A DNA stretch of 64,000 bases from an uncultured Eubacteriales bacterium. Its GTDB lineage: Bacteria; Bacillota; Clostridia; Oscillospirales; Acutalibacteraceae. The position numbers and the translations under genes were made by a program. The stretch lies in the NCBI GenBank assembly GCA_900314795.1, contig OMWP01000001.1, positions 142,265 to 206,264 of the forward strand, given 5' to 3'. Shown one piece after another: positions 45,805 through 55,389 of the stretch (positions within the stretch are counted from its first letter, which is position 1; the number at the start of each line of letters is the position of its first letter). A model generated the notes under the pieces. That model did no database searches. It was not told where the DNA came from and saw only the letters and a list, made by a program, of their open reading frames with translations.

Positions 45805-45861
45805 TATGATCACCTCAACTAATAGTATAGCACAGTATTCAGAAAGATTCAACAATGCAGA

Positions 45862-46221
45862 TCAAACAGCGTGAGCGGTGGCGACGATGTCTACGCCTGT
45901 GCCCGCGACATCGGCGATCAGCACCTCGCCGATCACGACGGGGGCTTGCACCTGTGCGGCGTTGATCGCCTCCATCACCGCGCCGATCTTATCCTTGGGG
46001 ATATCGACCTGCGTTTTGCACGCGACGCGATCCTTCTTACCGCCCGTGACCTTGATCGTCGAGGTGACGACGCGGGTGGGGTTGGTGACCTCTTTTTCGG
46101 CATAGGTCTTGCCGCGCGGACAGGTATAGCCGCTGATATCCTTGATCGTATCGCCGTCCATCTCAACGGTCAGCAGACAGCCCATCGGGCAGTTGATACA
46201 GGTCAGTTCTCGTATTTCCAT
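45862..46221 (-). CDS. DUF1667 protein of the anaerobic glycerol operon
   Basis: A 119-residue protein with four conserved cysteines (CINCPMGC and YTCPRGK), probably a metal or iron-sulfur site. DUF1667 genes accompany GlpA-like dehydrogenases and their FAD oxidoreductase in Clostridia, probably as an electron-transfer component. It is the last gene of the glp operon. The longer open frame upstream translates a repeat pair. Confidence 0.88.
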   Translation of the reverse strand: MEIRELTCINCPMGCLLTVEMDGDTIKDISGYTCPRGKTYAEKEVTNPTRVVTSTIKVTGGKKDRVACKTQVDIPKDKIGAVMEAINAAQVQAPVVIGEVLIADVAGTGVDIVATAHAV

Positions 46222-46236
46222 AGTGGTTCCTTTCAT

Positions 46237-46340
46237 TGTAGGGGAGGGTCTTGACCCTCCCGCCGGATCATCTGTTTGATGATCCGGATAGATACACATC
46301 AATTCGCTTCGCGAACGGGCGGGTCAAGACCCGCCCCTAC
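46237..46340. repeat. inverted pair TGTAGGGGAGGGTCTTGACCC...
   Basis: Ends TGTAGGGGAGGGTCTTGACC and GGGTCAAGACCCGCCCCTAC; the middle has GGATCATC/GATGATCC and TTCGCTTCGCGAA hairpins. It fills the gap between the oxidoreductase and the DUF1667 gene. Confidence 0.85.
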
Positions 46341-46342
46341 AT

Positions 46343-47608
46343 TCAGTTTTTCTCTATCTTCACGGTGATCGTTTTCAGGTCGGGGTATTCTTCAAGATTC
46401 TTCTTTGTCAGGATGACCTGCTCCATCTCTCCGGGCGCTAAGATACGCTTCTTTTGATGACGAATGCGGGTCTCGTCAAAATACACGCTGACATAGGAAT
46501 CCTTGTACACATCCCCTACGCGGAAACGGATCGTCAAATTATCTTCCACATGATCGGGTCGGACGGTAACGGGAACGGTGTAGCGTACGCCGCCCTCTGC
46601 ATTGACGGTGATCTCTCTGCCGCTGTCGGCAGCGTGTTCACCGCGCGCGTAACGTGACGCGGTCACGCCTGCTTTTGCCGCTTCTTCAGATACAAAGTCC
46701 ACGAGGTCGTGCACATGCAGGACATTGCCGCAGGCAAACACGCCCTCGATGTTGGTCTCTAAGCTCTCGTTGACGACAGGGCCGTTAGTCACGGGATTGA
46801 GCTGTACGCCCGCGGCGGTGCTCAGCTCATTCTCGGGGATCAGACCGCAGGACAGGAGCAGGGTGTCGCAGGTATAGCGTTCCTCGGTGCCCTTGATCGG
46901 CTTGCGGTCGGCGCCGACCTCGGCGATGGTCACGGCGGTGATGTGTTCCTTGCCCTCGATATCCACGACCGTATGCGATAACCGCAGGGGGATATCGAAG
47001 TCATCCAGACACTGGACGATATTGCGCTTCAAGCCGCCGGAATACGGCATCAGCTCCGCGACCAATTTGACTTTTGCGCCCTCCAAGGTCATGCGGCGCG
47101 CCATGATCAGTCCGATGTCGCCCGAGCCGAGGATGACGACCTCCTTGCCGGGCATGTAGCCCTCGATGTTGACAAGACGCTGTGCCGTGCCTGCCGAAAA
47201 GATGCCGGCAGGCCGATAGCCGGGGATATTCAAAGCCCCACGGGGCCGCTCACGGCAGCCCATCGCGAGGATGACCGCCTTCGCCTGGATCTGAAACATG
47301 CCGTCCTCACGGTTCATAGCGGTCACGACCCTGTCGGGCGAGATCGCCATGACCATGGTGTTCAGCAGATACGGGATCTTGCGTTCGTTCACTTGTTGTA
47401 TAAATCGGTCGGCGTACTCGGGGCCTGTCAGCTCTTCCTTGAAGGTGTGCAGACCAAAGCCGTTGTGGATGCACTGGTTGAGGATGCCGCCGAGCTGTTC
47501 ATCGCGCTCTAAGATCAGGATGCTTTTTGCTCCGTCATCGTATGCCGCGACAGCCGCCGCCAGTCCCGCGGGGCCTCCGCCGACGATGACGATATCGACT
47601 TTATTCAT
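46343..47608 (-). CDS. FAD-dependent pyridine nucleotide oxidoreductase
   Basis: A 421-residue flavoprotein. The FAD Rossmann motif VGGGPAGLAAA is at residues 8-18, the NAD-binding GSGDIGLIMARRM is near residue 155, and GVFACGNVLHVHD is the second FAD motif near 285. It has no redox-active CxxC disulfide. It is the usual partner of the GlpA-like dehydrogenase, passing electrons from glycerol 3-phosphate to NAD or another carrier. The ATG overlaps the end of the preceding gene by 8 bp. Confidence 0.9.
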   Translation of the reverse strand: MNKVDIVIVGGGPAGLAAAVAAYDDGAKSILILERDEQLGGILNQCIHNGFGLHTFKEELTGPEYADRFIQQVNERKIPYLLNTMVMAISPDRVVTAMNREDGMFQIQAKAVILAMGCRERPRGALNIPGYRPAGIFSAGTAQRLVNIEGYMPGKEVVILGSGDIGLIMARRMTLEGAKVKLVAELMPYSGGLKRNIVQCLDDFDIPLRLSHTVVDIEGKEHITAVTIAEVGADRKPIKGTEERYTCDTLLLSCGLIPENELSTAAGVQLNPVTNGPVVNESLETNIEGVFACGNVLHVHDLVDFVSEEAAKAGVTASRYARGEHAADSGREITVNAEGGVRYTVPVTVRPDHVEDNLTIRFRVGDVYKDSYVSVYFDETRIRHQKKRILAPGEMEQVILTKKNLEEYPDLKTITVKIEKN

Positions 47609-49046
47609 GACTGTCACCGTCCTTTGTCCGTGCGTTGACGATCGTGGAGCTGCCGCCGCTCTTGGTGACCTCGGTAAGGTCGATGCTGAGCTCGCGGCGC
47701 AAAATCTCCATCACCTTGGGGCTGCAAAAGCCCGCCTGACAGCGCCCCATGCCCGCGCGTGTGCGGCGCTTGACGCCGTCGAGTGAGCGCGCGCCGACAG
47801 GGCGGCGGATCGCGTCGAGGATCTCTCCCTCGGTGACGGATTCGCAGCGGCAGATGATGTTGCCGTATGCGGGTTCACGGCGTATCAATTCGTTGCGTTC
47901 CTCCAACGACAAAGTCGAGGGATTCAGTATATCCTTGCGCTGAGCGATGAAATCCGCTTTCTCGCTCAGGCTGTATTTCTTCTGTATCAAATCGGCGATA
48001 TACACGCCGATGGCAGGCGACGCGGTCAAGCCGGGGCTCTCGATACCCGCGCAGTCAAAGAAGCCGGGCGCGTCATCAGGCTCGCCGAGGATGAAATCGC
48101 CGCCGTCCTCATGCGCGCGTAAGCCGGCGAATGAGGTGATGACCTGTCGGATCGGGAGATTCTTGACGCTCAATGCCGACTTTTCGATCACGCTGTTGAT
48201 GCCGTCGGCAAAGGTGGCGGTGCACTCCTTGTCCTCCATATCCACCGCGGTGGGACCGACGATGGTGTTGCCGTGGACGGTGGGCGTCACCAGCACGCCC
48301 TTGCCGAGCTTGGTGGGCAGCTGAAAAATGGTATGGTTCACAAAGCCCTGTACCGCGCGGTCGAGCAGGATATAGTCGCCGCGGCGCGGGGTAATGCGCA
48401 GCTTCTTTGCGGATACCATATTATGGAACACATCCGCGTAAACGCCTGCGGCATTGACAACGGCCGTGGTCGTATAGTCTTCGTCATCGGTCACGACATG
48501 CCAGATTCCGTTATCAACGTATACCTTTTTCACCTCGGTATCAAAGCGGAATTCCGCGCCGTTGACAGCGGCGTTCTCGGCAAAGGCGATGGTCAGCTTG
48601 AACGGACAGATAACGCCTGCGGTGGGTGCGTAGAGCGCGGCGACGACCTCGTCACCGATATGCGGCTCCATCTCGAGCAGTTCCTCACGGCTGAGGATCC
48701 TGAGACCCTCTACGCCGTTCTTCTCTCCCCTCTCTTTGAGCGCTTCAAGCTCGGGGATGGTCTTTTCATCGGTGCAGATAGTCAGCGAGCCGATGCGGTC
48801 GAAGGGAACGTCCAGCTCCTCGCAGACGTCGCCCATCATGCGGTTGCCCTCGAGATTGAACCGCGCCTTGAGGGTGCCGTTATGCGCGTCATAGCCCGAA
48901 TGGACGATGCCGCTGTTCGCCTTGCTGGTACCGGCGCAAACGTCCTCGTTCTTTTCGAGCACCAACACCTTGGCGTTATATTTACTGAGTTCTCGGGCGA
49001 CAGCGCAACCGATCACGCCCGCACCGATGATGATAATGTCGTACAT
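47601..49046 (-). CDS. glpA: GlpA-like FAD-dependent glycerol-3-phosphate dehydrogenase
   Basis: A 481-residue flavoprotein. The N-terminal FAD motif IIIIGAGVIGCAVARELS is followed by a DAO-type oxidase fold. A C-terminal BFD-like [2Fe-2S] domain has CRCE, then RTRAGMGRCQAGFC. It probably oxidises glycerol 3-phosphate anaerobically; members annotated as LhgO-like hydroxyglutarate oxidases look similar, but glpK in the same operon favours GlpA. The start at 49046 has GAGGAAC upstream. Confidence 0.9.
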   Translation of the reverse strand: MYDIIIIGAGVIGCAVARELSKYNAKVLVLEKNEDVCAGTSKANSGIVHSGYDAHNGTLKARFNLEGNRMMGDVCEELDVPFDRIGSLTICTDEKTIPELEALKERGEKNGVEGLRILSREELLEMEPHIGDEVVAALYAPTAGVICPFKLTIAFAENAAVNGAEFRFDTEVKKVYVDNGIWHVVTDDEDYTTTAVVNAAGVYADVFHNMVSAKKLRITPRRGDYILLDRAVQGFVNHTIFQLPTKLGKGVLVTPTVHGNTIVGPTAVDMEDKECTATFADGINSVIEKSALSVKNLPIRQVITSFAGLRAHEDGGDFILGEPDDAPGFFDCAGIESPGLTASPAIGVYIADLIQKKYSLSEKADFIAQRKDILNPSTLSLEERNELIRREPAYGNIICRCESVTEGEILDAIRRPVGARSLDGVKRRTRAGMGRCQAGFCSPKVMEILRRELSIDLTEVTKSGGSSTIVNARTKDGDSHE

Positions 49047-49076
49047 GTTATTTGTTCCTCGCTTATTGGATAGATA

Positions 49077-49604
49077 GCCTTCCCCTCGGGGGGAAGGTGT
49101 CAACAACGTTGACGGATGAGGGGCTCACCTTGCATCCAAATGCTTTATACAAAGAGTTTTCTTCCTTTCATCGAACTCTCAATTTGACGCCCAATGTCAT
49201 GACATACATTGTCAAACTCTTTATGTATTTGTCGATTGGTATATCGCAACACTTTAACCCCGATTCTTCTGAAATAATCATCACGTTCTCTATCGTGGTG
49301 TTCTCCGGCTTCTGAATAGTGTTGTGAACCGTCGAGTTCAATTATTATTCTTGCTTCGGAGACATAAAAATCAACGATATATTCTCCGATCACCTTTTGA
49401 CGATTCACAGTAACAGGTAATCGTTTCAGATAATCATACCAAAGGTGTTTTTCTTCTTTGGTCATGTTCTTACGAAGATTCTGTGAAAACCCGGTTAGTT
49501 TATTCTGCATCGTTCACCACTCTTTGGAAAAAGGATCATAAGGATAGGTCATCCCCTCATCAGTCAGACAAGACTGTCTGACAGCTTCCCCCCGAGGGGA
49601 AGCC
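49077..49604. mobile_element. putative nuclease-bearing repeat element 2
   Basis: About 530 bp inserted between glpK and glpA, bounded by inverted CTTCCCC...GATGAGGGG elements (apices TCAACAACGTTGA and TCAGACAAGACTGTCTGA). A DUF559 nuclease gene is the only content. The same terminal elements form ~200-bp pairs without the gene elsewhere, as expected of autonomous and non-autonomous forms (inference). Confidence 0.6.
49145..49510 (-). CDS. DUF559 (Vsr-like) endonuclease-domain protein 2
   Basis: A 121-residue paralogue of the protein at 37018-37419: KNMTKEEKHLWYDYLKRLP, core YIVDFYVSEARIIIELDGSQHY with the Asp and E-x-D residues, and VKVLRYTNRQIHKEF at the end. It interrupts the glp operon between glpK and glpA in the same direction. 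The two paralogues are clearly similar but diverged, and they sit in different repeat families. Confidence 0.87.
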   Translation of the reverse strand: MQNKLTGFSQNLRKNMTKEEKHLWYDYLKRLPVTVNRQKVIGEYIVDFYVSEARIIIELDGSQHYSEAGEHHDRERDDYFRRIGVKVLRYTNRQIHKEFDNVCHDIGRQIESSMKGRKLFV

Positions 49605-49620
49605 TTTTTCACTCCTCACT

Positions 49621-51188
<1,568 letters not shown>

Positions 51189-51197
51189 ATTATTTAT

Positions 51198-51207
51198 ATT
51201 ATACCAG
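51198..51207 (-). promoter_or_regulatory. probable glpK operon promoter (extended -10)
   Basis: Minus-strand CTGGTATAAT, an extended TGnTATAAT box; no good -35 is present, which suggests activator dependence or an extended -10 promoter. Confidence 0.5.
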
Positions 51208-51295
51208 TTTTGTTGGTGTTTTTTCTATCCTCATAGCATACAAGATTCTGAACGGAAAACTGTACAATATTACCCTAATAAATCCGAACTCGGAC

Positions 51296-51324
51296 TTGTT
51301 CTCAGTTTATTACTGTTGTATAAT
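51296..51324 (+). promoter_or_regulatory. promoter of the LMW phosphatase gene
   Basis: TTGTTC and TATAAT with a 17-bp spacer; a GATTGCCAC hairpin (51349-51383) lies in the leader. Confidence 0.7.
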
Positions 51325-51348
51325 GAAATCAGAATCAAGTAATCGGTT

Positions 51349-51383
51349 GAGATTGCCACGGCTCTTGCGAGCCTCGCAATGAC
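51349..51383. repeat. GATTGCCAC...GCAATGAC hairpin repeat
   Basis: Usual arms with apex GCTCTTGCGAGC, inside the transcribed leader of the phosphatase gene. Confidence 0.85.
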
Positions 51384-51406
51384 ATTTTAGAATAATAAGG
51401 TGCGAT

Positions 51407-51871
51407 ATGATCAAGATATTATTCGTCTGTCACGGGAACATCTGCCGCAGTCCGATGGCGGAATTCGTGATGAAGCAATATGTGAAAGACGCGGGACTGG
51501 AGAAGGAATTTGAGATCGCCTCCGCCGCCACCAGCCGCGAGGAGCTCGGCAATCCCGTCTATCCCCCTGCGCGGCGGGAGCTCGCAAAACACGGGCTGTC
51601 CTGCTCGGGCAAAACCGCGCGGCAGATGACCGCCGCCGACTATGACCGCTACGATTACATCCCGATCATGGATCGGAACAATCAGCGCAACATCATGCGG
51701 ATCATCGGCAGTGACCCCGAGAACAAGGTGCGCCTGCTGATGGAATACGCAGGCAGCTCGCGCGACGTCGCCGACCCGTGGTATACGGGCGACTTTGCAG
51801 CGACATGGGATGATGTTACTAAGGGGTGCAAGGCGCTGCTGGAAAATATCCGAAAAGAAAAAGGCATATAA
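51407..51871 (+). CDS. low molecular weight protein-tyrosine phosphatase
   Basis: A 154-residue cytosolic phosphatase. The P-loop CHGNICRSP (residues 8-16) holds the nucleophilic Cys and Arg, and DPWY near residue 124 holds the general acid Asp. These enzymes dephosphorylate phosphotyrosine or phosphoarginine proteins. It is monocistronic. A stem AGGCTGTCTGAT...ATCAGGCAGCCT just after the stop may terminate it. Confidence 0.95.
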   Translation: MIKILFVCHGNICRSPMAEFVMKQYVKDAGLEKEFEIASAATSREELGNPVYPPARRELAKHGLSCSGKTARQMTAADYDRYDYIPIMDRNNQRNIMRIIGSDPENKVRLLMEYAGSSRDVADPWYTGDFAATWDDVTKGCKALLENIRKEKGI

Positions 51872-51875
51872 AAAC

Positions 51876-51910
51876 AGGCTGTCTGATTACGATTATCAGG
51901 CAGCCTTATT
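51876..51910 (+). terminator. probable terminator after LMW phosphatase
   Basis: Stem AGGCTGtCTGAT / ATCAGgCAGCCT followed by TTATTT. Confidence 0.55.
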
Positions 51911-51954
51911 TGATGGTTGGGTATATTATACTTTGCAGGACGACGCAATAACAT

Positions 51955-52212
51955 TTATGCGTAGATCAGTCGTGCAGCGGTATCGAAGTCATAATGCAGG
52001 TTCACCATGCTGACCGCCTCGCCGAGCTTGCGCGTTAAACTGCGCTCAATAGCGGCGATGGGATAATCATCGTCGAGGGTGATGTATTTGAGCAGCCAGC
52101 CCCTCTCACTGCGCTGCGCGCGCATGATGCGCATATCACGCATGGATGACGTCTCCTGCGCGGCGGCGTCCATAATGTTCTCGGGCTTGACAAAAGATCT
52201 TTCAAATAACAT
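51955..52212 (-). CDS. hypothetical protein
   Basis: An 85-residue soluble protein, unrecognised, with a basic middle (RIMRAQRSERGW) and no membrane segment or signal peptide. The start at 52212 has AGGAGA at a good distance, while the ATG two codons earlier overlaps that site. It converges with the LMW phosphatase gene. Codon use matches the neighbours, so it is probably a real gene. Confidence 0.6.
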   Translation of the reverse strand: MLFERSFVKPENIMDAAAQETSSMRDMRIMRAQRSERGWLLKYITLDDDYPIAAIERSLTRKLGEAVSMVNLHYDFDTAARLIYA

Positions 52213-52417
52213 GGTCATTCTCCTTTTCACATAAGCATTGTTCGTTCCTACAATCTTATTATAACAAAGGATCATGACAATAAACGGGACTCTGGGCACG
52301 CGTGCCCTTTCGCGCATCCGGCCGCTTTTTTCGTTATGTTTTCAACTGTGAATTGAAATGAATCTAAAGTACGATCGAATCGATGTGATCTGCTTACAAA
52401 ACATTTGGTAAATAACA

Positions 52418-52447
52418 AAAGACCCGAGGCGTATGCTTCGGATCTTT
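52418..52447 (-). terminator. probable terminator of the ChbG-like gene
   Basis: Imperfect stem AAAGATCCGA / TCGGGTCTTT followed on the minus strand by TGTTATTT. Confidence 0.55.
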
Positions 52448-53212
52448 TTACGTTACCAGTTCTTGATAGCGACATAAGGTGAGCGACTTCTCGTGATAGA
52501 TTGCTCCATCCAAAACCATGCCGCTCGGACAGTCGTCGACCACGGCGGTGCGGTCGATCAACCTGCCATCCCGATCAAAATCGGGGTGCACCAATATCTC
52601 GGTGCGATCGGGGATCTCCGTCTCAAACAGATCGGTATATCTGCCAAAGTGCTCCGCCGTCCGCAAGCCCTGCTCGCGCCAGAATTTGTTATCGATCCGC
52701 CCATCGGTCACACATGGATGCGCGGGCGTATCAAGGGTGCGGTTCAGGCGGATGCTGTTGATCCCGCAGTGGTGACAGGCATCGGCGAAGATCGGTGCAA
52801 AAGCGCGATAGGTGTGCAGATAATGGTGGGAGTCGGCATGCGTGATCGCGATACCCGCACGGCGGATGCGCTCCGCCTGCGCGCAAAGCTCCGCAAAAAC
52901 CGCCTGACGCTCCACCTCGTTCAGCTCGCGCGGATGACGCAAAAACGCACGATGAAATGCGCCGTCCCTGACAAACAGCGGCACCTCCGTGATCCCGCTC
53001 GTCAGCGGCAGACCCTCAGTCAGGTTGAAGTGAACGCCGATCCGATCCGTCAGCCCATACTGCTTCGCCATTTGAATCGCTTCATCAAAATACGATCCGT
53101 TCGCCATCATGGTGGCATCGGTGATCATTCCCTCGCACAGTGCGCGGAGGATCGCATTGGTACAGCTCTCATTCATCCCGAAATCATCGCCGTTGATCGT
53201 AACGCGCGGCAT
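52448..53212 (-). CDS. chbG: YdjC/ChbG-family carbohydrate deacetylase
   Basis: A 254-residue metal-dependent deacetylase. Metal motifs are INGDDFGMNES (residues 5-15) and ITHADSHHYLH near residue 118; LVHPDFD is a later conserved site. ChbG removes an acetyl group from chitooligosaccharide phosphates; in Firmicutes the substrate is usually undefined. The start at 53212 has GGGAGGTG and replaces a longer frame without a ribosome site. It is monocistronic. Confidence 0.9.
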   Translation of the reverse strand: MPRVTINGDDFGMNESCTNAILRALCEGMITDATMMANGSYFDEAIQMAKQYGLTDRIGVHFNLTEGLPLTSGITEVPLFVRDGAFHRAFLRHPRELNEVERQAVFAELCAQAERIRRAGIAITHADSHHYLHTYRAFAPIFADACHHCGINSIRLNRTLDTPAHPCVTDGRIDNKFWREQGLRTAEHFGRYTDLFETEIPDRTEILVHPDFDRDGRLIDRTAVVDDCPSGMVLDGAIYHEKSLTLCRYQELVT

Positions 53213-53372
53213 CCTCTCACCTCCCGAACTTTCTTTTATTCTATTGGATGCCGCCGGTTCTGTCAAGATTTTCAACTGACAGATTCTTCCTGCGCTGATT
53301 CTGTATGAAAAAACCATCTCTGCATACAATAGTGTTACAACTTTTTGTGAACCAAATTAAGGAGATTCAGAT

Positions 53373-53549
53373 ATGAAAGCAACAGGAATCGTCAGACGCA
53401 TCGACGACCTCGGCCGCGTCGTCATCCCCAAGGAGATCCGCCGCACCCTGCGTATCCGCGAGGGTGACCAGTCACTGACAACATTGACACGGTGGCAGCA
53501 ATTCAGCTTCGCCCTGTTGGATTTAGCCAAAAGAGCAGGCTTTGATTAG
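53373..53549 (+). pseudogene. truncated SpoVT/AbrB protein with foreign tail
   Basis: A 58-residue frame. The first ~32 residues (KATGIVRRIDDLGRVVIPKE, then IRRTLRIREGD) are an excellent SpoVT-type AbrB DNA-binding domain. After EGD the homology stops abruptly, and an unrelated tail (QSLTTLTRWQQFSFALLDLA, then KRAGFD) runs to a TAG. The GAF domain of a full SpoVT (about 180 residues) is missing. This looks like a deletion junction at the edge of the CRISPR locus. A strong GGAG precedes the ATG, so a short protein may still be made. Confidence 0.7.
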
Positions 53550-53608
53550 TACATATTGACGAAAAAGTCATTTGTTTGTATATCCATAAATGGTGTTTTA
53601 AGATATAG

Positions 53609-53643
53609 AAACAGGCTCGGTGTATCTTTCATCGAGCCTGTTT
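53609..53643. terminator. terminator between SpoVT remnant and decayed gene
   Basis: Stem AACAGGCTCG / CGAGCCTGTT with a loop of about 13 nt; T-rich on the minus-strand side. Confidence 0.6.
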
Positions 53644-53650
53644 GCGATTA

Positions 53651-53995
53651 TTATTCTAAGTTACTGCTATATGTTTGAATCCAGCGGCTTGTAGATTCCC
53701 GAAGCTCCTCGCTGAAATTCTGCAAATCATCTACTGAAATAACGTATTCGATTATCAATTCGGTCAGAATGTTTTTCAGTTTTGAACCGCTTTCTTCATT
53801 GGCACGAACGCCAATGCTCTACCTGTCCGCACGAATACGCTTGTCAAGCGCCCAAAATTTTTCGGTCGCCGCTTTATCGCTGTTGAGCAGTTCCGCGTAT
53901 TCCTTGATCAGCCGCTCCATATATGCTTCCTGCCATTCGGGCAGCTTTTCACGAAACACTTTCCAGTCTTTTCCTCTGACTGATACATCAATAAC
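53651..53995 (-). pseudogene. decayed small helical protein of mobile-element type
   Basis: The frame reads VIDVSVRGKDWKVFREKLPE, then WQEAYMERLIKEYAELL and FWALDKRIRADR, then an in-frame TAG. It continues SIGVRANEESGS to a natural stop after SRWIQTYSSNLE. It resembles small hypothetical proteins carried on Firmicute conjugative elements. There is no ATG in frame at the 5' end. One nonsense codon plus a poor start indicate decay. Confidence 0.65.
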
Positions 53996-54030
53996 TCCTT
54001 ATGCCACCACTGTCACCGTTTTATCTCATC

Positions 54031-54726
54031 CGGGTATTACCTTATGAAATTACACTATTCTCAAACTTTCGGAGGAAGCCACTCACCCGTTTCTTGTTTT
54101 ATTACCTTATGAAATTACACTATTCTCAAACTTTTGGAAACTCGGCGTATGAAGTTTTTTCTGTTTTATTACCTTATGAAATTACACTATTCTCAAACAC
54201 GAGTAGATCGGACCGACAAACAGCACATGTTTTATTACCTTATGAAATTACACTATTCTCAAACTCAATAACTGCGATATATTCACCGCCTTCCGTTTTA
54301 TTACCTTATGAAATTACACTATTCTCAAACAATAGGTAGCAATACATTCTTGTAAGCGCCGTTTTATTACCTTATGAAATTACACTATTCTCAAACAGCG
54401 CCGAAGAAAGAAACATTATGAGCAGAGTTTTATTACCTTATGAAATTACACTATTCTCAAACTTCGTTAGCTTTTGCAAAAAGTTGGTCGTAGTTTTATT
54501 ACCTTATGAAATTACACTATTCTCAAACATGAAGATTCCTAAATACTGTACCTTTGTGGTTTTATTACCTTATGAAATTACACTATTCTCAAACATATCT
54601 TGTTACGCTCAAGTAATGTTCTCGGTTTTATTACCTTATGAAATTACACTATTCTCAAACCTATACCGTCAAGTCTGTCACCTGCGATTTGTTTTATTAC
54701 CTTATGAAATTACACTATTCTCAAAC
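54031..54726 (-). CRISPR. type II-A CRISPR array, 11 repeats and 10 spacers
   Basis: Repeats are 36 bp. On the transcribed (minus) strand they begin GUUUGAGAAUAGUGUAAUUU and end AUAAGGUAAUAAAAC. Ten repeats (54096-54726) are identical; the one at 54031-54066 has four changed bases at its far end and is the degenerate terminal repeat. Spacers are 30 bp except 29 and 31 bp at the old end. Orientation is set by three agreeing facts: the degenerate repeat at low coordinates, the leader at high coordinates, and the tracrRNA anti-repeat on the opposite strand. All ten spacers differ. Confidence 0.97.
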
Positions 54727-54809
54727 CTCAAATAAAATGCGCCCACTATTCAGCACACGGCAATCTCATAAGTTAGCTTTATCATAATAAAAATCGGATT
54801 ATTTGTCAA
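54727..54809 (-). promoter_or_regulatory. CRISPR leader with promoter and ATTTGAG anchor
   Basis: On the minus strand TTGACA (54804-54809) and TATGAT (54781-54786) with a 17-bp spacer start transcription about 47 nt before the first repeat. The leader ends in ATTTGAG directly against the repeat. That heptamer is the leader-anchoring sequence shown to direct spacer insertion in type II-A systems of streptococci. The promoter overlaps the end of the cas1/csn2 remnant. Confidence 0.82.
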
Positions 54810-55374
54810 TCACCTCACACAGATCTTTATCAATAATATAAATGTTTACCGGATTAACATCGTTCGGACAGTCCTGTGAACGAGAGAACTGCCTGCCGAA
54901 CAGCTCGTTGAAGTATACCTTTGCCGCGTGTCCCTCTCGATTGGAGGCATCACCCAGCTCCAGCTCCTCAATATATCCCGACAACATATCCGCTTTTGAA
55001 AGTCCAAAACTCTGTAAAACCTGCGCTTGCCGGCGAATCTTCTCGGCTATGATCTCCGTCCAGATATACTTCTTAGCGAAATCCGTCCACTCGATCTGTC
55101 GCCTGAGTTTCAGGCTGCAATCATGAGAGCCGTGATACGGCGTCAGCTCAAAAGACGGATTTCGCTTTTCATCGCAGAAGATGACTTTTACCTTGTTTTT
55201 GATCAGCTCATTCAGCAGCTATGCGGTAATCGAAGCTGACACACTCTCGATGATCAACAGCGATATCTCGCTGATATGTACCTTGGTGGTGCTTTCGACA
55301 TCACGAACCACCAGACAACCTAAGCTATAATCGAGCTTAGCAGTTTTTGATACTACGACAGTGCGCCAGCTCAT
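54799..55374 (-). pseudogene. cas1: cas1 remnant fused to a csn2-like tail
   Basis: Starts 16 bp after cas9. The translation SWRTVVVSKTAKLDYSLGCL opens as type II Cas1, with VKVIFCDEKRNPSFELTPYHGSHD and the active-site segment NREGHAAKVYFNELFG. Codon 52 is TAG. After FSRSQDCPNDVNPVN the Cas1 sequence stops about 110 residues early. That removes the C-terminal His and Asp ligands, and the frame ends in IYIIDKDLCEVIDK, which resembles the end of Csn2. One deletion thus seems to have removed the cas1 end, all of cas2 and most of csn2. Confidence 0.85.
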
Positions 55375-55389
55375 CTTTACCTCCTTGGG

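Noticed and set aside
45490..45822. 110-residue plus-strand open frame
   Set aside because: It lies antisense to the DUF4160-associated gene and the pseudogene, which both have clear family features.
54001..54735. Open frames with repeating VLLPYEITLFSN motif
   Set aside because: They read through the CRISPR repeats and spacers; the periodic peptide is the repeat translated.
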